Notes: a model not told the origin generated them from the letters alone. A stretch of 64,000 bases of DNA from Jongsikchunia kroppenstedtii DSM 45133 (GCF_000380485.1 NZ_AQYG01000041.1:62001-126000), one strand, 5' to 3'; shown: positions 9,604 through 18,429, counted from the first letter of the stretch. Program-made: numbers and translations.

Positions 9604-9619
9604 CTTACTCGCGAGTAAG
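9604..9619. promoter_or_regulatory. Palindromic operator CTTACTCGCGAGTAAG between fadA2 and fabG4
   Basis: A perfect 16-bp palindrome in the middle of the divergent fadA2/fabG4 intergenic region. It shares the TTACT...AGTAA arms with the element at 309-322 before fadE5. A dimeric TetR-type repressor bound here would control both divergent operons; the nearest candidate is encoded at 12049-12663, at the end of the fabG4-htdX operon. Confidence 0.75.
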
Positions 9620-9734
9620 TTCGTTGTCGAACCGGGCCCGCTCGCGCCGCAGCCAGCGGCGATCAGGCCCCTTCTCCTCCGAACCGCCCGCACCGAACGC
9701 CCCGCCGTTCACCCACAGCAAAGGATTCGCTCTC

Positions 9735-11090
9735 GTGGCAAACACCGATCTGTACTCGACCTTCGTCAAGTCCGGCCCCGGCTCCTTCCTGGCCAGCCAG
9801 CTCGGCCTCCCGCAGCCGCCGACCCTGCGCCGCTACAAGCCGGGCGCCCCCGCTCTGGCCGGTCCGGTCATCCTCGGCGGTCAGGGCCGCCTGGTCGAGC
9901 CGCTGCGCGAACTGCTCACCGGCGCCGGCTACGAGCTGGTTGTGAACAACGTGGGCGCCCGCGGCGCCGACAAGTTCGGCGGCATCGTCTTCGACGCCAC
10001 CGGCATCACCAAGTCGGCCGAGCTCGAGCAGCTGTACGAGTTCTTCAAGCCGACCCTGCGCAGCACCGCCGGCAGCGCGCGTTTCGTCGTCATCGGCACC
10101 ACGCCGGAGCAGACCAAGACCGCCGACGAGCAGATCGCGCAGCGCGCGCTCGAGGGCTTCACCCGCTCGCTCGGCAAGGAGCTGCGCGGCGGCGCCACCG
10201 CCCAGCTGGTGTACGTCTCGCCGAAGGCCAAGACCGGCCTGTCGGGCGTCGAGTCGACCGTCCGCTTCCTACTCTCGGCCAAGTCGGCGTATGTCGACGC
10301 ACAGGTGATCCGCATCGGTGACGCCGATTCGACCGCTCCCGAGAACTGGGACAAGCCGCTGGCCGGCAAGGTCGCCGTGGTGACCGGCGCCGCCCGCGGC
10401 ATCGGCGCAACCATCGCCGAGGTCCTGGCCCGCGACGGCGCCCACGTCATCGCCGCCGACATTCCGGCCGCCGGTGAGGCGCTGTCGGCCACCGCCAACA
10501 AGGTCGGCGGTACTGCCTTCCCGATCGACGTCACCGCCGACGATGCCGGCGCCAAGCTCGCCGAGCACGCCCTGGAGCGGCACGGCGGCATCGACATCAT
10601 CGTCAACAACGCCGGCATCACCCGCGACAAGCTGCTCGCCAACATGGACGACGCCCGCTGGAACGCGGTCATCGGCGTGAATCTCATTGCGCCGCAGAAG
10701 CTGGTCGACGACCTGGTCGCCAAGAAGGCCCTGCGCTCGGGCGGCGCGGTCATCGACGTCTCGTCGATCGCCGGCATCGCGGGCAACCGCGGCCAGACCA
10801 ACTACGGCACCTCCAAGGCCGGTGTCATCGGTCTGGTCGATGCCTACGCGCCGATCCTGGCCAAGAGCGGCATCACCATCAACGCCGTCGCACCGGGCTT
10901 CATCGAGACCGCGATGACCGCGGCCATCCCGCTCGCCACCCGTGAGGTCGGCCGCCGGATGAACTCGCTGCAGCAGGGCGGCCAGACCGTCGACGTCGCC
11001 GAGACCGTGGCGTACTTCGCCAGCCCGGCGTCGAATGCGGTCACCGGCAACGTGGTGCGCGTCTGCGGCCAGAGCCTGCTGGGTGCCTGA
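9735..11090 (+). CDS. fabG4: 3-oxoacyl-thioester reductase FabG4 (high-molecular-weight FabG)
   Basis: 451 residues, matching the two-domain high-molecular-weight FabG. An N-terminal flavodoxin-like/SDR-related domain (about 1-205) precedes a C-terminal catalytic SDR domain with [24 protein letters not shown], the Ser segment [11 protein letters not shown], the active site YGTSKAG and [11 protein letters not shown]. It reduces 3-oxoacyl-CoA or -ACP with NADH. GTG at 9735 is taken as the start because homology begins at once ([15 protein letters not shown]); the open frame before it crosses the operator and is not coding-like. htdX starts one base after the stop, so the two are co-transcribed and probably co-translated. 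Confidence 0.93.
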   Translation: MANTDLYSTFVKSGPGSFLASQLGLPQPPTLRRYKPGAPALAGPVILGGQGRLVEPLRELLTGAGYELVVNNVGARGADKFGGIVFDATGITKSAELEQLYEFFKPTLRSTAGSARFVVIGTTPEQTKTADEQIAQRALEGFTRSLGKELRGGATAQLVYVSPKAKTGLSGVESTVRFLLSAKSAYVDAQVIRIGDADSTAPENWDKPLAGKVAVVTGAARGIGATIAEVLARDGAHVIAADIPAAGEALSATANKVGGTAFPIDVTADDAGAKLAEHALERHGGIDIIVNNAGITRDKLLANMDDARWNAVIGVNLIAPQKLVDDLVAKKALRSGGAVIDVSSIAGIAGNRGQTNYGTSKAGVIGLVDAYAPILAKSGITINAVAPGFIETAMTAAIPLATREVGRRMNSLQQGGQTVDVAETVAYFASPASNAVTGNVVRVCGQSLLGA

Positions 11091-11091
11091 C

Positions 11092-11970
11092 ATGGCCAAG
11101 AAGGTGACGCTCCAGGACGTTTCGACCCTGGACATCTACGGCAAGGCCGCGCTCGGGATGCTTCCCGGGCTCGGCAAGCCCGCGTCGCAGCCGGCGTCGG
11201 TGCAGCTGCCCGACACGGTGTTCTCGATCCGCGGGCTGAAGGTCGACCAGAACAATCTGCGCGACTACGCACTGGTGACGAGCCTGCCCTACGGCGACAC
11301 ACTGCCGCTGTTCTACCCGTTCACGCTGCAGTTCCCGCTGATGATGAGCTCGATGGTGGCCAGCGATTTCCCGTTCCGGGCGATCGGCTCGGTGCACCTG
11401 TCGAACTCGATGCGGCGCCTGCGGCCGATCTCGGTCACCGAGCCGCTGGACATCGACACCCGCACGACCAACCTGCGCGAGCACCGCAAGGGCATGCTGT
11501 TCGACGTCGTCTCGGAGATCCGGGTCGGCCAGGAGCTGGTGTGCGAGCAGACGTCGACGATCCTGTCGCAGCAGCGCACCAGCCTTTCGGGTGGCGAGCG
11601 GCCTGCGCCGCCGGTCGAGCATCGGCCCCCGCCCCCGGATGTGGTTCTGGCGCCCAACCTTTCGCTGATCCGCAAGTATGCGGCGGCCAGCGGTGACCGG
11701 AACCCCATCCACATGGGCAACCTGCCGGCCAAGGCGCTCGGCTTCAATCGGGCGATCGCACACGGCGCCTGGAGCGCCGCGGCGATCCTCGCCAGCGTGG
11801 AGGGGCAGCTGCCCGACGCCGTTCGCTACGACGTGCAGTTCGGTCGGCCGATGTTCCTCCCGGCCAAGGTCAACGGCTACGTCAAGCCGGTTGAGGGCGG
11901 CTTCGACGTGTCGATCCTCGACCGCAAGAAGGGGTTCCCGCATCTGACGGGAACCATTCGGGGAGAATAG
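11092..11970 (+). CDS. htdX: 3-hydroxyacyl-thioester dehydratase HtdX (MaoC-like)
   Basis: Double-hotdog (R)-specific hydratase that interconverts 3-hydroxyacyl- and trans-2-enoyl-thioesters, the partner of FabG4. 292 residues. The C-terminal hotdog carries the hydratase-2 motif as YAAASGDRNPIHMG...GFNRAIAHGAW (about residues 194-224), with Asp and His in the expected catalytic places; the N-terminal hotdog lacks it. ATG 11092 is one base from the fabG4 stop. It is the orthologue of Rv0241c by position and content. A weak GC hairpin follows. Confidence 0.92.
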   Translation: MAKKVTLQDVSTLDIYGKAALGMLPGLGKPASQPASVQLPDTVFSIRGLKVDQNNLRDYALVTSLPYGDTLPLFYPFTLQFPLMMSSMVASDFPFRAIGSVHLSNSMRRLRPISVTEPLDIDTRTTNLREHRKGMLFDVVSEIRVGQELVCEQTSTILSQQRTSLSGGERPAPPVEHRPPPPDVVLAPNLSLIRKYAAASGDRNPIHMGNLPAKALGFNRAIAHGAWSAAAILASVEGQLPDAVRYDVQFGRPMFLPAKVNGYVKPVEGGFDVSILDRKKGFPHLTGTIRGE

Positions 11971-11978
11971 TTTTCAGA

Positions 11979-12014
11979 CGGTCCCGCCCCGCCCTCGGCG
12001 GCGAGGCGGGACCG
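11979..12014 (+). terminator. GC-rich hairpin after htdX
   Basis: Arms CGGTCCCGCC (11979-11988) and GGCGGGACCG (12005-12014) are exact complements with a 16-base loop, nine bases after the htdX stop. There is no T-tract, so it may be a weak terminator or an RNA-end-stabilising hairpin that lets some transcription reach the TetR gene. Confidence 0.5.
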
Positions 12015-12048
12015 CACCCCACATCCGACTCAGCACCAGGAGGCAGCC

Positions 12049-12663
12049 ATGGCCGGCGGAACCAAACGGCTGCCCCGCGCCGTCCGCGAGCAGCAGATGC
12101 TCGACGCGGCGGTGAAAGTCTTTTCCGCCAACGGCTTCCGCGAGGCGTCCATGGACGCGATCGCCGCCGAGGCTGACATCAGCAAGCCCATGCTGTACCT
12201 GTACTACGGCTCCAAGGACGAACTGTTCGGCGCCTGCGTACAGCGCGAGGGCGCCCGCTTCTTCGAGGCGTTGCAGCCCGGATTCAGCCCGTCGCTCAAG
12301 CAGCGCGACCAGGCCCGCACCGTCATCATGGGCTTCCTGCAGTTCGTCGACGCGAACCGCGAGGCCTGGCGGGTGCTATACCGGGTCGCCACCGGTCAAG
12401 CCGCATTCGCCACGCTGGCCGCCGCCACCCGCCGGCAGATGATCGATATGGTCGCCGGGCTGATCCGCCGCGGCACCACGACGCCGCATACCGACGCGGA
12501 ATACGAGCTGATGGCCATCGCCCTGGTCGGCGCAGGCGAGGCGGTCGCCGACCGAATCTCCGAGGGAGACATCAGCATCGACGCCGCCACCGAGATGATG
12601 ACGTCGCTGATCTGGCGCGGCCTCTCCGGTGATCGCAGGGATCGCGCCGACCACGAATCCTGA
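12049..12663 (+). CDS. TetR-family regulator, probable repressor of the fad/fabG4 regulon
   Basis: 204 residues. The DNA-binding region is LDAAVKVFSANGFREASMDAIAAEADISKPMLYLYYGSKDELFGAC; the rest is a helical ligand-binding domain. ATG 12049 follows AGGAGG. It is the last gene after fabG4-htdX and corresponds in position to Rv0238. Related mycobacterial TetR proteins repress fadE5/fadA2/fabG4 and respond to long-chain acyl-CoA; I recall this from the literature on FdmR and cannot confirm the orthology here. The palindromes at 309-322 and 9604-9619 are its likely targets. Confidence 0.85.
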   Translation: MAGGTKRLPRAVREQQMLDAAVKVFSANGFREASMDAIAAEADISKPMLYLYYGSKDELFGACVQREGARFFEALQPGFSPSLKQRDQARTVIMGFLQFVDANREAWRVLYRVATGQAAFATLAAATRRQMIDMVAGLIRRGTTTPHTDAEYELMAIALVGAGEAVADRISEGDISIDAATEMMTSLIWRGLSGDRRDRADHES

Positions 12664-12747
12664 GAGAATTCGCGGGTAGTTGCGCAAGACGCAGGTCAAA
12701 AGCGTTGTAGCGCAATTCTTGTCAGACCCTTCTGGCACGCTTATGCC

Positions 12748-14241
12748 ATGTCCGAAATCGTGCTGCCACCACGTACTGCAGCGCATGATCACCTCGACGA
12801 GGCACTGTCGGTCGGCGAGCTGATCGACGTCGCCGGCTACACCGACCGCGTCCGCGCGGCCGCCGACTACCGGCTGCTGCACGTCATCTCCCGCATCCAT
12901 GAGCACCGCGAAGACCAGTACGTCGCCCGCCTTGCCGAGCAAGCACCATCAACCGAGGCCGTCAGCGTCGCACAGGTCCAGTCCCCACGAGACAAGTACG
13001 GCCCCAACGGCCTCGAACAAGCGATCGCCGACGTCGGCGCAGCGCTGTGCATCACTTCGCACCGCGCCAAGAAGCTGCTCGCCACCGCCTCGGCCGCGCG
13101 CTACCGGTTGCCCGAGACCGCGTACGCACTGGCCGACGCCATCATCGACCTCGACAGGTTCATCAGCGCAGTAAGTCGCACCAATCTCGTCAGCCATGAT
13201 GCGATCCGTTCGCTGGACCACGACCTCGCCCGGGAGCTCTTCGATCGAGGTCCGATGTCGACGCAGCGATTCCAGACCCTGATCGATCAGCTGATCCATC
13301 GACACGACCCCGACGCCGTCCGCCGCCGCGCAGCGCGCACGGATGACGACCGCAACATCGCCATCGGCACCGATCGCTTCACCGGAGGTCAGGCTCGCAT
13401 CAGCGGCACCCTGCCCCAGATTCAGGCCGCGATCATCGACGCGCGCCTGGATGCGATGGCCAAAGAAGTCCACACCGCTGACGGTCGCACCCTCAAACAG
13501 CGGCGAGCCGACGCCTATGTCGCTCTGGCCCAAGGGCATCAGCATCTCGAATGCCGCTGCGACGACTGCCGATCCGCCCAGGTGCCCGCGCCCGCAGCCG
13601 TCACAACATCGGCGCCGTCCTGCGGCCACCCCACACGTCCGTACCTGCATGTGGTGGTGAACCTGTCGACGCTGATCGGGCTCGACGACGATCCCGCCTA
13701 CCTCGACGGTCAGGGACTGATCGACGCCGACACCGCACGAGCCCTGCTCATCGAAGCGAGACGGTCCTACATCCATCCCACGCAACCGAATATCGACGCG
13801 CCCGACCGGAGGTACCGCCCCTCCCGGAAGCTACGCGCCCTGATCCAGGCCGGCGAGATCTGCTGTCAATTCCCGGGTTGCAATAATCCAGTCGGCCGAT
13901 CCGACCTCGACCATCAACGGGCATTCGCGGCCGGGGGCAAGACGACCCGTTCGAACATCGGCCCACTCTGCCGTTTTCATCACAGACTCAAGACTTTTGG
14001 GCATTGGCAGCAATACCAGGACCTTTGGAACACGACTGTCTTCACGAGCCCCGACGGCCACCGTTACGCCGGCAATGCCTACACCGGCACCGACATCTTC
14101 AGCGCCATCAGCCGCGAGCCAAGCGACCGGCCGCCAACGCACCCGACTCGAAGCCGGTTCGATCAACAGCGGGAAGCAACACGCACGAAACAACGACAGG
14201 CACAACAACGCTGGGAGCAACAGCACCCGCCGCCGTTCTGA
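12748..14241 (+). CDS. DUF222 / HNH endonuclease domain protein (13E12-repeat type)
   Basis: 497 residues. The N-terminal and central part is the DUF222 helical region, with the characteristic RITAHRAKKLL-like segment ITSHRAKKLLATASAARYRL. The C-terminal HNH nuclease fold has CQFPGCNNPVGRSDLDHQRAFAAG and CRFHHRLKTFGHW, so the zinc-binding cysteines and the DH/HH catalytic residues are present. Actinobacterial genomes carry many such genes as scattered paralogues; their role is unproven. It sits at the edge of a stretch absent from the conserved M. tuberculosis order, next to a gene remnant, as expected of an accessory insertion. Confidence 0.88.
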   Translation: MSEIVLPPRTAAHDHLDEALSVGELIDVAGYTDRVRAAADYRLLHVISRIHEHREDQYVARLAEQAPSTEAVSVAQVQSPRDKYGPNGLEQAIADVGAALCITSHRAKKLLATASAARYRLPETAYALADAIIDLDRFISAVSRTNLVSHDAIRSLDHDLARELFDRGPMSTQRFQTLIDQLIHRHDPDAVRRRAARTDDDRNIAIGTDRFTGGQARISGTLPQIQAAIIDARLDAMAKEVHTADGRTLKQRRADAYVALAQGHQHLECRCDDCRSAQVPAPAAVTTSAPSCGHPTRPYLHVVVNLSTLIGLDDDPAYLDGQGLIDADTARALLIEARRSYIHPTQPNIDAPDRRYRPSRKLRALIQAGEICCQFPGCNNPVGRSDLDHQRAFAAGGKTTRSNIGPLCRFHHRLKTFGHWQQYQDLWNTTVFTSPDGHRYAGNAYTGTDIFSAISREPSDRPPTHPTRSRFDQQREATRTKQRQAQQRWEQQHPPPF

Positions 14242-14244
14242 GTC

Positions 14245-14421
14245 CTAGGCCAGGCGCGTGGTGTAGTTTGGGTCCCACTTGGTGATATGCGGGCCCAGTT
14301 CCTGAAGGAACTTCGCGACGTGCGGCGTCTTACCATGGGCGGCAAGCGCTTCCGGGCTCTCCCAGTGTGCATGGTCGGATTGCACCAGACCGTGACGCGC
14401 CGCCAGGCGCACGAATCCCAT
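14245..14421 (-). pseudogene. Remnant of an antibiotic-biosynthesis-monooxygenase (ABM) domain protein
   Basis: A 58-codon frame, ATG at 14421 to TAG at 14245-14247. Its product is MGFVRLAARHGLVQSD, then HAHWESPEALAAHGKTPHVA, then KFLQELGPHITKWDPNYTTRLA. The HWESPEALAAHGKTPHVAKFL part is characteristic of the C-terminal half of ABM/quinol-monooxygenase-like proteins (normally about 95-105 residues). The N-terminal half is missing: the IclR gene ends only 36 bp upstream. Third positions are G/C-rich, so it was coding. It is probably a 5'-deleted gene. Confidence 0.65.
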
Positions 14422-14457
14422 TCATCGGGCCGGCGGACCGAGATCGTCGGAGACCGC

Positions 14458-15384
14458 CTACTTTCCGGCTTGGTAGTGCGCGACACGAAGTCCGAGGATG
14501 TTCGCGACTCGCTCCGACGCTGCGGTCAAGGCGCCGACAACCTTCTCTGCCGTGAGGTTCGCTCGCGTGGCGGGATCCAGGCGGATCTGCACCTGATGCG
14601 AGGGGACACCCGCATCGTTGAAAGCGACTGGAGCGACCAAGAATTCAGCATCGATGTAGGGGTTCGCTACGTCGGCCGGAACGAACTGCAGGGTCGCCAT
14701 CGTCAGAAGCTGCGTCAGGCGAGACGCTGCGAACCTGTCGGCAGCGACTGCGTCCATGACCTGGCTGAGGCGATCACGCAGTGACGGCGCGGACTCGTGC
14801 AGACGCCATAGGCCGTAGCCGCGGTCATGAACGCCGGCGAGCGCCGCCAATTGCTCGGCGATATCCGAGTCCGAGAGCTTCGGCTCCACCGACTGAAGCC
14901 ATGATTCGATCTGCGGCGGCCCGGACCAGGCCATCGCGACGATGCCATACGGTGGCGTCAGCGGAAAGCGTTGCCCCGGAACGAAATCACCATCATGCGC
15001 GAGTCCGGCGATGTTCGTCACCACGAGCGAATCGGGTTCGATCTGACTCAAGGAGCAACTGGCGCCGAGGACAGAATGGAGATCCTGGACCACGCGATCG
15101 CCCGCACCGAGGAGCGGGTAGCGCTTGCGCAAGCCCTCGGCGACCGGCAATAGGCCGCTGCCGAGATGCCACCGACGATCGACGTCACGCGTCAGCACTC
15201 CGAGATGGTGCAGCTCGTTCATGATCAGGGCGCAGGTCGACGTCGTGATGCCGCACCTGCGTGCGATGTCCGCGGCGGTCAAGCCACCGTCCGGCTCAGA
15301 TACGGCGTTCAGCACATCAATCACGCGGCGCGTGGGCGGCGACCCAGTGGCGCCGGACTCGGTGGTGGCCATTGCGCCCTTCAC
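14458..15384 (-). CDS. IclR-family transcriptional regulator
   Basis: 308 residues. The N-terminal winged helix-turn-helix is RRVIDVLNAVSEPDGGLTAADIARRCGITTSTCALIMNELHHLGVL (in pieces about residues 18-65), followed by an effector domain that begins near LGSGLLPVAEGLRKRYPLL. The start is MKGAM at 15384 or the internal ATG at 15372. It is divergent from the oxidoreductase gene at 15450 with a 65-bp gap. A perfect palindrome lies in the gap, so this protein most likely regulates that gene and itself. Confidence 0.88.
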   Translation of the reverse strand: MKGAMATTESGATGSPPTRRVIDVLNAVSEPDGGLTAADIARRCGITTSTCALIMNELHHLGVLTRDVDRRWHLGSGLLPVAEGLRKRYPLLGAGDRVVQDLHSVLGASCSLSQIEPDSLVVTNIAGLAHDGDFVPGQRFPLTPPYGIVAMAWSGPPQIESWLQSVEPKLSDSDIAEQLAALAGVHDRGYGLWRLHESAPSLRDRLSQVMDAVAADRFAASRLTQLLTMATLQFVPADVANPYIDAEFLVAPVAFNDAGVPSHQVQIRLDPATRANLTAEKVVGALTAASERVANILGLRVAHYQAGK

Positions 15385-15430
15385 GTCGTTGCCTTAGCTT
15401 GGCGATATTCCAACTATATGAATTCAGGTT

Positions 15431-15442
15431 CCTAATATTAGG
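15431..15442. promoter_or_regulatory. Palindrome CCTAATATTAGG in the IclR/oxidoreductase intergenic region
   Basis: A perfect 12-bp AT-centred palindrome in GC-rich DNA, ending in AGG that also forms part of the AGGAG ribosome site of the gene starting at 15450. A protein bound here would block transcription or ribosome access of that gene. It is the candidate IclR-family operator. Confidence 0.6.
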
Positions 15443-15449
15443 AGATTAC

Positions 15450-16595
15450 ATGACAGCGATCAAGGTGGGGCTCTGGGGACCGGGATCGATGGGCGTCGTG
15501 GCATTGCGTGGCGTCATCGATCACCCGACGCTGCAGCTCACAGATCTGGTCGTCCACAGCCCGAACAAGGTCGGCGTCGACGCCGGGCGGCTGGCCGGCA
15601 CCGACGACACCGGCATCGCTGCCACGGACTCGCCGGATCAATTGCTGACCGGCGATGCGGATGTGATCGTCTACGCAGCCGCGGCGAATCTGCGACCGGC
15701 CGACGCGATCGGTGACATGGAACGGATCTTGCGTGCCGGCAAAGACGTCGTGTCCTGTTCAGTTGTGCCACTGGTGTATCCGAATGCCGTGGTATCAGAA
15801 ATGACCACCGGACTACGCGACGCCGCCGAGGCCGGCGGCTCGTCATTCTTCACTTCGGGCATCGATACCGGGTTCGCCAACGATGTTCTCCCGCTGGCTC
15901 TGACCGGGGTATCACGCATGATCGAGACCATCACGGTGACCGAAATGTTCAATTACGCAACCTATCCCGACCGGCAAGCGATCTACGAAGTGCTCGGGTT
16001 CGGGCAGCTGGCGGAGTTCGAAGCCTTCGCGGCACTGCCCGGGATGTTCACATTCGGCTGGGGACCGGTGCTGCACCAGCTCGCCGATGGGCTCGGCGTC
16101 GAGATCGAACGCATCGAAGAATCGATCGAACGGCGACTCGCCGATGAGAGCTTTCGAACACCCACCGGAGTCATCGAGCGCGGCACCGTCGGGGCAATGC
16201 GGTCCACACTCCAGGGCTTCGTCAATGGTCGCCCCGCCATCGTCCTGGATCACGTCACGCGCATGCACGACGACCTCGCGCCGGACTGGCCGCAACCGAA
16301 TATTCGTATGCAGCCCAACGATCTCGGCTTCGGCGGCGCCTCGGGCCGGGGTCTCTACCGTGTCGAGATCGAGGGGTCGCCGTCAATGCGATGCGAATTC
16401 GAGATGGCCGAGGACGGTGACCACGACCTCGGTGCGCGCATCGCGGGGGCCTCGCGGTTGGTCAACGCCATACCCGCCGTTCACGCGGCGCCGCCAGGGC
16501 TGCTCAGCGCGCTCGATCTACCGCAGATCTTCGGCCGGTCAACAATGAACGTCTCGCGCGGGATCAGTCCCGACAGTCGCAGACTTCCGCAATAG
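15450..16595 (+). CDS. NAD(P)H-dependent oxidoreductase of the DapB-like/amine dehydrogenase group
   Basis: 381 residues. The N-terminal Rossmann fold starts at once: IKVGLWGPGSMGVVALRGV, where the glycine pattern is GxGxxG-like. This is followed by the dihydrodipicolinate-reductase-like arrangement seen in 2,4-diaminopentanoate dehydrogenases and in proteins often annotated as NAD(P)H-dependent amine dehydrogenase or dihydrodipicolinate reductase. The central part has a conserved-looking SGIDTGFANDVLPLAL. AGGAG at 15440-15444 sets the start. It is divergent from an IclR regulator, which suggests catabolism of a specific substrate that I cannot name. Confidence 0.75.
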   Translation: MTAIKVGLWGPGSMGVVALRGVIDHPTLQLTDLVVHSPNKVGVDAGRLAGTDDTGIAATDSPDQLLTGDADVIVYAAAANLRPADAIGDMERILRAGKDVVSCSVVPLVYPNAVVSEMTTGLRDAAEAGGSSFFTSGIDTGFANDVLPLALTGVSRMIETITVTEMFNYATYPDRQAIYEVLGFGQLAEFEAFAALPGMFTFGWGPVLHQLADGLGVEIERIEESIERRLADESFRTPTGVIERGTVGAMRSTLQGFVNGRPAIVLDHVTRMHDDLAPDWPQPNIRMQPNDLGFGGASGRGLYRVEIEGSPSMRCEFEMAEDGDHDLGARIAGASRLVNAIPAVHAAPPGLLSALDLPQIFGRSTMNVSRGISPDSRRLPQ

Positions 16596-16606
16596 CTCGT
16601 AGTTCA

Positions 16607-17815
16607 TCAGCCGGAACAAGTGATCTTGCCCTTGGCGCGCAGCACCCGCACCACCGACGCATCGACCTGTGCCTGCGGCAGTCGGCCGGCAGTGACCGCA
16701 GCGGTCAACGCATCGAGTACTGCCGGCACCTGCTTGGTGCTCAGCCACAGCGCCTGATCAGCCCCCGCCTCGAGCGCCATCGGCACCGCCTCGGTGATCG
16801 GGTGCTGGGCGCTGATCGCCGCCATGCCGGACAGGTCGTCGGTGAAGATGGGCCCGCCGAACGGGCGGCCGCCGTACCCGGTTCCGTTGCGCAGCAATCG
16901 CATTGCGTCCGGGCTGATGCTCGCCGGGGTGTCCGGGCCCGTCAGCCCGGGCACGATCAGATGCCCGACCATCACCGCGGACCAGTCGGGCGCCGACGGC
17001 ATCGCCGAGTCAGGCCCGATCAACGTCTTGTACGGCAGCAGGTCGTCGGCGATCAGCGACGACAGCGGCGGCGTCCGCACGGTGCCGGTATGAGAATCCC
17101 CGCTGCCGTGCCCATGCCCGGGAAAGTGCTTGAACACCGGCATGATTCCGGCGTCGCGCAGTCCCTGCGCGAAGGCTCCGGCGTACTTGGTGACGGTCGA
17201 CGGGTCGTTGCTGAAGGAGCGGTCGCCGATCACTTCATCATCCGGCTCGTCGCTGACGTCGGAGTCGGGCGCGAAATCGACGGTGATGCCCAGGTTCTTC
17301 ATCTTCAGACCCATGTCCTTGGCCATCGAGCGCACCTGGTCCGGGGTGCGGGTCGCCGCGAGGGTGCGCGGCGCCGGGGTCACGATCCCCAGCTGGGTCA
17401 GCCGATTCACCCGACCGCCCTCCTGGTCGATGGTGACGGTCAGCGGCAACGTCGACTGCGCGGCAATCTCTTTCAGCGGGGCGCCGAGCATCGACATGTC
17501 GGTCCAGCTGCCGATGAAGATCCCGCCGATCCCCTGATCCTGCACGACCGCCCGCGCATCGGCGGCGCCGGTAACGCCGACGACCAGCAGCTGCGCCAGT
17601 TTGCGGCGCAGCGGCATCGTCCGCAACACGTCGGCCCCGCACGCCGCGACCGGAGCCGCCGACGATGATGGAGCGCTCGACGTGGGACTCGAACTGCTCG
17701 ACGCGACCGACACCGGCGAGTCCTTTCCGGAACATCCGGCCAAGACGGCGGCCATCGCGGCCATAACGACGATCGATCGGCGGGTACTCACCCGCAGCAC
17801 GCTGGCAGTTCTCAT
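16607..17815 (-). CDS. lpqI: Lipoprotein beta-N-acetylglucosaminidase LpqI (GH3, NagZ-like)
   Basis: 402 residues. The signal peptide ends in the lipobox VLAGC, with the lipidated Cys near residue 26, followed by a Ser/Pro/Ala linker. The GH3 domain shows the NagZ motif KHFPGHGHGSGDSHTG, with the general-acid His/Asp loop, and FTDDLSGMAAI with the nucleophile Asp. It releases N-acetylglucosamine from muropeptides for cell-wall recycling on the outer face of the membrane. ATG 17815 is chosen because it gives a normal lipoprotein signal; the frame extends further upstream but without a sensible signal. It is the orthologue of Rv0237 by position and motifs. Confidence 0.9.
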   Translation of the reverse strand: MRTASVLRVSTRRSIVVMAAMAAVLAGCSGKDSPVSVASSSSSPTSSAPSSSAAPVAACGADVLRTMPLRRKLAQLLVVGVTGAADARAVVQDQGIGGIFIGSWTDMSMLGAPLKEIAAQSTLPLTVTIDQEGGRVNRLTQLGIVTPAPRTLAATRTPDQVRSMAKDMGLKMKNLGITVDFAPDSDVSDEPDDEVIGDRSFSNDPSTVTKYAGAFAQGLRDAGIMPVFKHFPGHGHGSGDSHTGTVRTPPLSSLIADDLLPYKTLIGPDSAMPSAPDWSAVMVGHLIVPGLTGPDTPASISPDAMRLLRNGTGYGGRPFGGPIFTDDLSGMAAISAQHPITEAVPMALEAGADQALWLSTKQVPAVLDALTAAVTAGRLPQAQVDASVVRVLRAKGKITCSG

Positions 17816-17901
17816 AAATACCCATCTTTCAGGTGTTATGTGGGTCACTATTCCGGAGTATCGTTGAAGCCAGCTGTAAGCGCTTGCGGGAGGCGTGCCC
17901 C

Positions 17902-18429
17902 ATGACATCCGACACCATCATGATCGCCTACGACGGCAGCCAGAATGCCGAACGTGCGATCGGCTATGCAGCGCGGTTCCTTCGCGCGAAACGAACCTAT
18001 GTAGTCACCGCGTGGGAATCGGGCAGCCATCAGGCGGCCCGACTCTCGTCATTGGCCGGCGGAATGCAGCCGGCGATGTCGTCGGAGTATGACGTCGCGG
18101 TCGATGACGAGCTGCGCATCGAGGCCGCCGAGATCAACAACCGCGGCGTGCATCAGGCGCACGACGCGGGCATGACGGCGGAGGGGCGCCTCGTCGAGGT
18201 CTCCACCACCGTCTGGTCAGCGCTGGTCGACATGGCCGACGAGCTCGACGTCGATCTGCTGGTCACCGGAACCCGGGGCGCGTCCGGATTCAAGGCGCTG
18301 CTGCATTCGAGCACCGCGGAAGCGGTCCTGAAGCACTGCCACCGGCCGGTGTTCATCGTTCCCGCATGCTGCACCGGCACCTCGGCCGCCGCGCCCGACT
18401 TGCATTCGAGCGCGCAGCCGCAGGCGTAG
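17902..18429 (+). CDS. Universal stress protein (UspA family)
   Basis: 175 residues with one Usp domain: IMIAYDGSQNAERAI at the N-terminus, and a C-terminal nucleotide-binding motif TGTRGASGFKALLHSST. Compared with the ATP-binding G-x2-G-x9-G-(S/T) pattern, the third glycine is Ser, so ATP binding may be altered. A Thr/Ser/Ala-rich tail follows the domain. GGGAGG before ATG 17902 is a good ribosome site. It is divergent from lpqI and is not in the M. tuberculosis order at this point. The role is general stress protection by family; nothing more specific is visible. Confidence 0.85.
   Translation: MTSDTIMIAYDGSQNAERAIGYAARFLRAKRTYVVTAWESGSHQAARLSSLAGGMQPAMSSEYDVAVDDELRIEAAEINNRGVHQAHDAGMTAEGRLVEVSTTVWSALVDMADELDVDLLVTGTRGASGFKALLHSSTAEAVLKHCHRPVFIVPACCTGTSAAAPDLHSSAQPQA

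Noticed and set aside
9453-9734. In-frame N-terminal extension of FabG4
   Set aside because: It would start inside fadA2 and run through the operator; FabG4 homology begins at GTG 9735.
12748-14241. HNH gene as part of a prophage or restriction system
   Set aside because: No methyltransferase, phage structural gene or integrase nearby; DUF222/HNH genes are common scattered paralogues in these genomes.
17816-17901. Small AAGCGCTT palindrome between lpqI and the universal stress gene as an operator
   Set aside because: Eight bases with no second copy or related site; likely chance in GC-rich DNA.
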